This document shows, in pieces, positions 7,766 to 8,229 of a stretch of DNA of 8,229 nt (the first letter of the stretch is position 1; each line of letters starts with the position of its first letter). The DNA is from Sideroxydans lithotrophicus. GTDB taxonomy: Bacteria; Pseudomonadota; Gammaproteobacteria; Burkholderiales; Sulfuriferulaceae. Location of the stretch: positions 7,873 to 16,101 of the forward strand of contig DZDB01000034.1 of the NCBI GenBank assembly GCA_022736605.1, read 5' to 3'. Made by a program: the position numbers and the translations under genes. The notes beneath the pieces are model-generated. The model saw only the letters and a program-made list of their open reading frames with translations, had not been told where the DNA came from and searched no databases.

Positions 7766-8229
7766 ATGCAATTGAAACCCATAAATGCCGCGCTGCTTCT
7801 CGCCTTGTTGGCCGCCCCGGTACTCAGTGGCTGCAATCCCGACAGCAATCTGACTGCTCAAGAGCGTGTCCAGCGAGCCAAGGATTTCGAAAACAAGGGA
7901 GATCTCAAAGCCAGCGTCATCGAACTTAAGAACGCCTTGCAAAAATCCCCCAATGACGCACAGGCGCGTTGGCTACTGGGCTTGATATACCTGAAGCAGG
8001 GTCAGGCTGGTGATGCTGAAAGCCAATTAAACCGTGCGGTTCAACTGGGTATCAACGCTGACAGCGTGCGCATCCCGCTGGCTCGCGCCTGGCTACTCAA
8101 AGGCGACTTCAACCAGGTGCTGGATAAACTTCAACCGACTGGCAGGGAAAGCGCCAATATCTTGGCGCAGATTTTTGAATTGCGCGGCACCGCGATGTTT
8201 AACTCAGGCAAGGCAAACGAAAGGTGCCC
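7766..8229 (+). CDS. Second PrsT-like TPR lipoprotein, 3' partial
   Basis: Open reading frame from ATG 7766 to the window edge (154 full codons) with no stop. It starts MQLKPINAALLLALLAAP and has a strong lipobox, LSGC, with the lipidated cysteine at residue 23 and Asn at +2, predicting an exported lipoprotein. After a short linker, residues 38-122 align without gaps to residues 32-116 of the upstream PrsT; by hand I count 37 identities in 85 positions, including the shared KNALQK. This is well above what the TPR consensus alone gives, so it is a paralogue of PrsT and not just another TPR protein. Further TPR helices follow to about residue 150. The last visible codons (NERC) fit the TPR pattern poorly, since Ala is expected about where Arg stands. 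Full length, and whether it matches PrsT in size, cannot be seen. It may be annotated elsewhere as a second PrsT. Confidence 0.88.
   Translation, partial: MQLKPINAALLLALLAAPVLSGCNPDSNLTAQERVQRAKDFENKGDLKASVIELKNALQKSPNDAQARWLLGLIYLKQGQAGDAESQLNRAVQLGINADSVRIPLARAWLLKGDFNQVLDKLQPTGRESANILAQIFELRGTAMFNSGKANERC

Overview
The window holds part of an exopolysaccharide / exosortase (XrtA, PEP-CTERM) locus. All genes are on the + strand, tightly packed, in the order: sugar transferase, prsK, prsR, prsT, and a second prsT-like gene cut by the right edge. The moderately high GC, this gene content and this order point to a Gram-negative proteobacterium, most likely a betaproteobacterium of the kind that carries XrtA loci (methylotrophs, nitrifiers, iron or sulfur oxidisers, floc formers). 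That placement is inference; no rRNA or other marker is present.

Region 1-1374 is a membrane phosphoglycosyl transferase of the PEP-CTERM-associated type, whose first few codons lie upstream of the window. After 5 bp comes prsK (1380-3497), a multi-pass membrane sensor histidine kinase. Its last 14 bases overlap prsR (start reassigned here to TTG 3484, end 4836), a response regulator with receiver, AAA+ sigma-54 activator and Fis-type HTH domains. A 116-bp gap (4837-4952), the only sizeable non-coding stretch, separates prsR from prsT (4953-7733), a 926-residue lipoprotein made almost entirely of TPR repeats. After 32 bp a second lipoprotein gene of the same family begins at 7766 and runs off the window.

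A working picture: the transferase starts assembly of an exopolysaccharide repeat unit on a lipid carrier. PrsK and PrsR form a phosphorelay that switches on sigma-54-dependent genes, in this family PEP-CTERM protein genes that are often elsewhere in the genome. The TPR lipoproteins are probably envelope scaffolds for polysaccharide or PEP-CTERM protein export. The exosortase itself and its substrates are not in the window. I see no wholly new system; the item most worth following is the tandem pair of PrsT-type lipoproteins.
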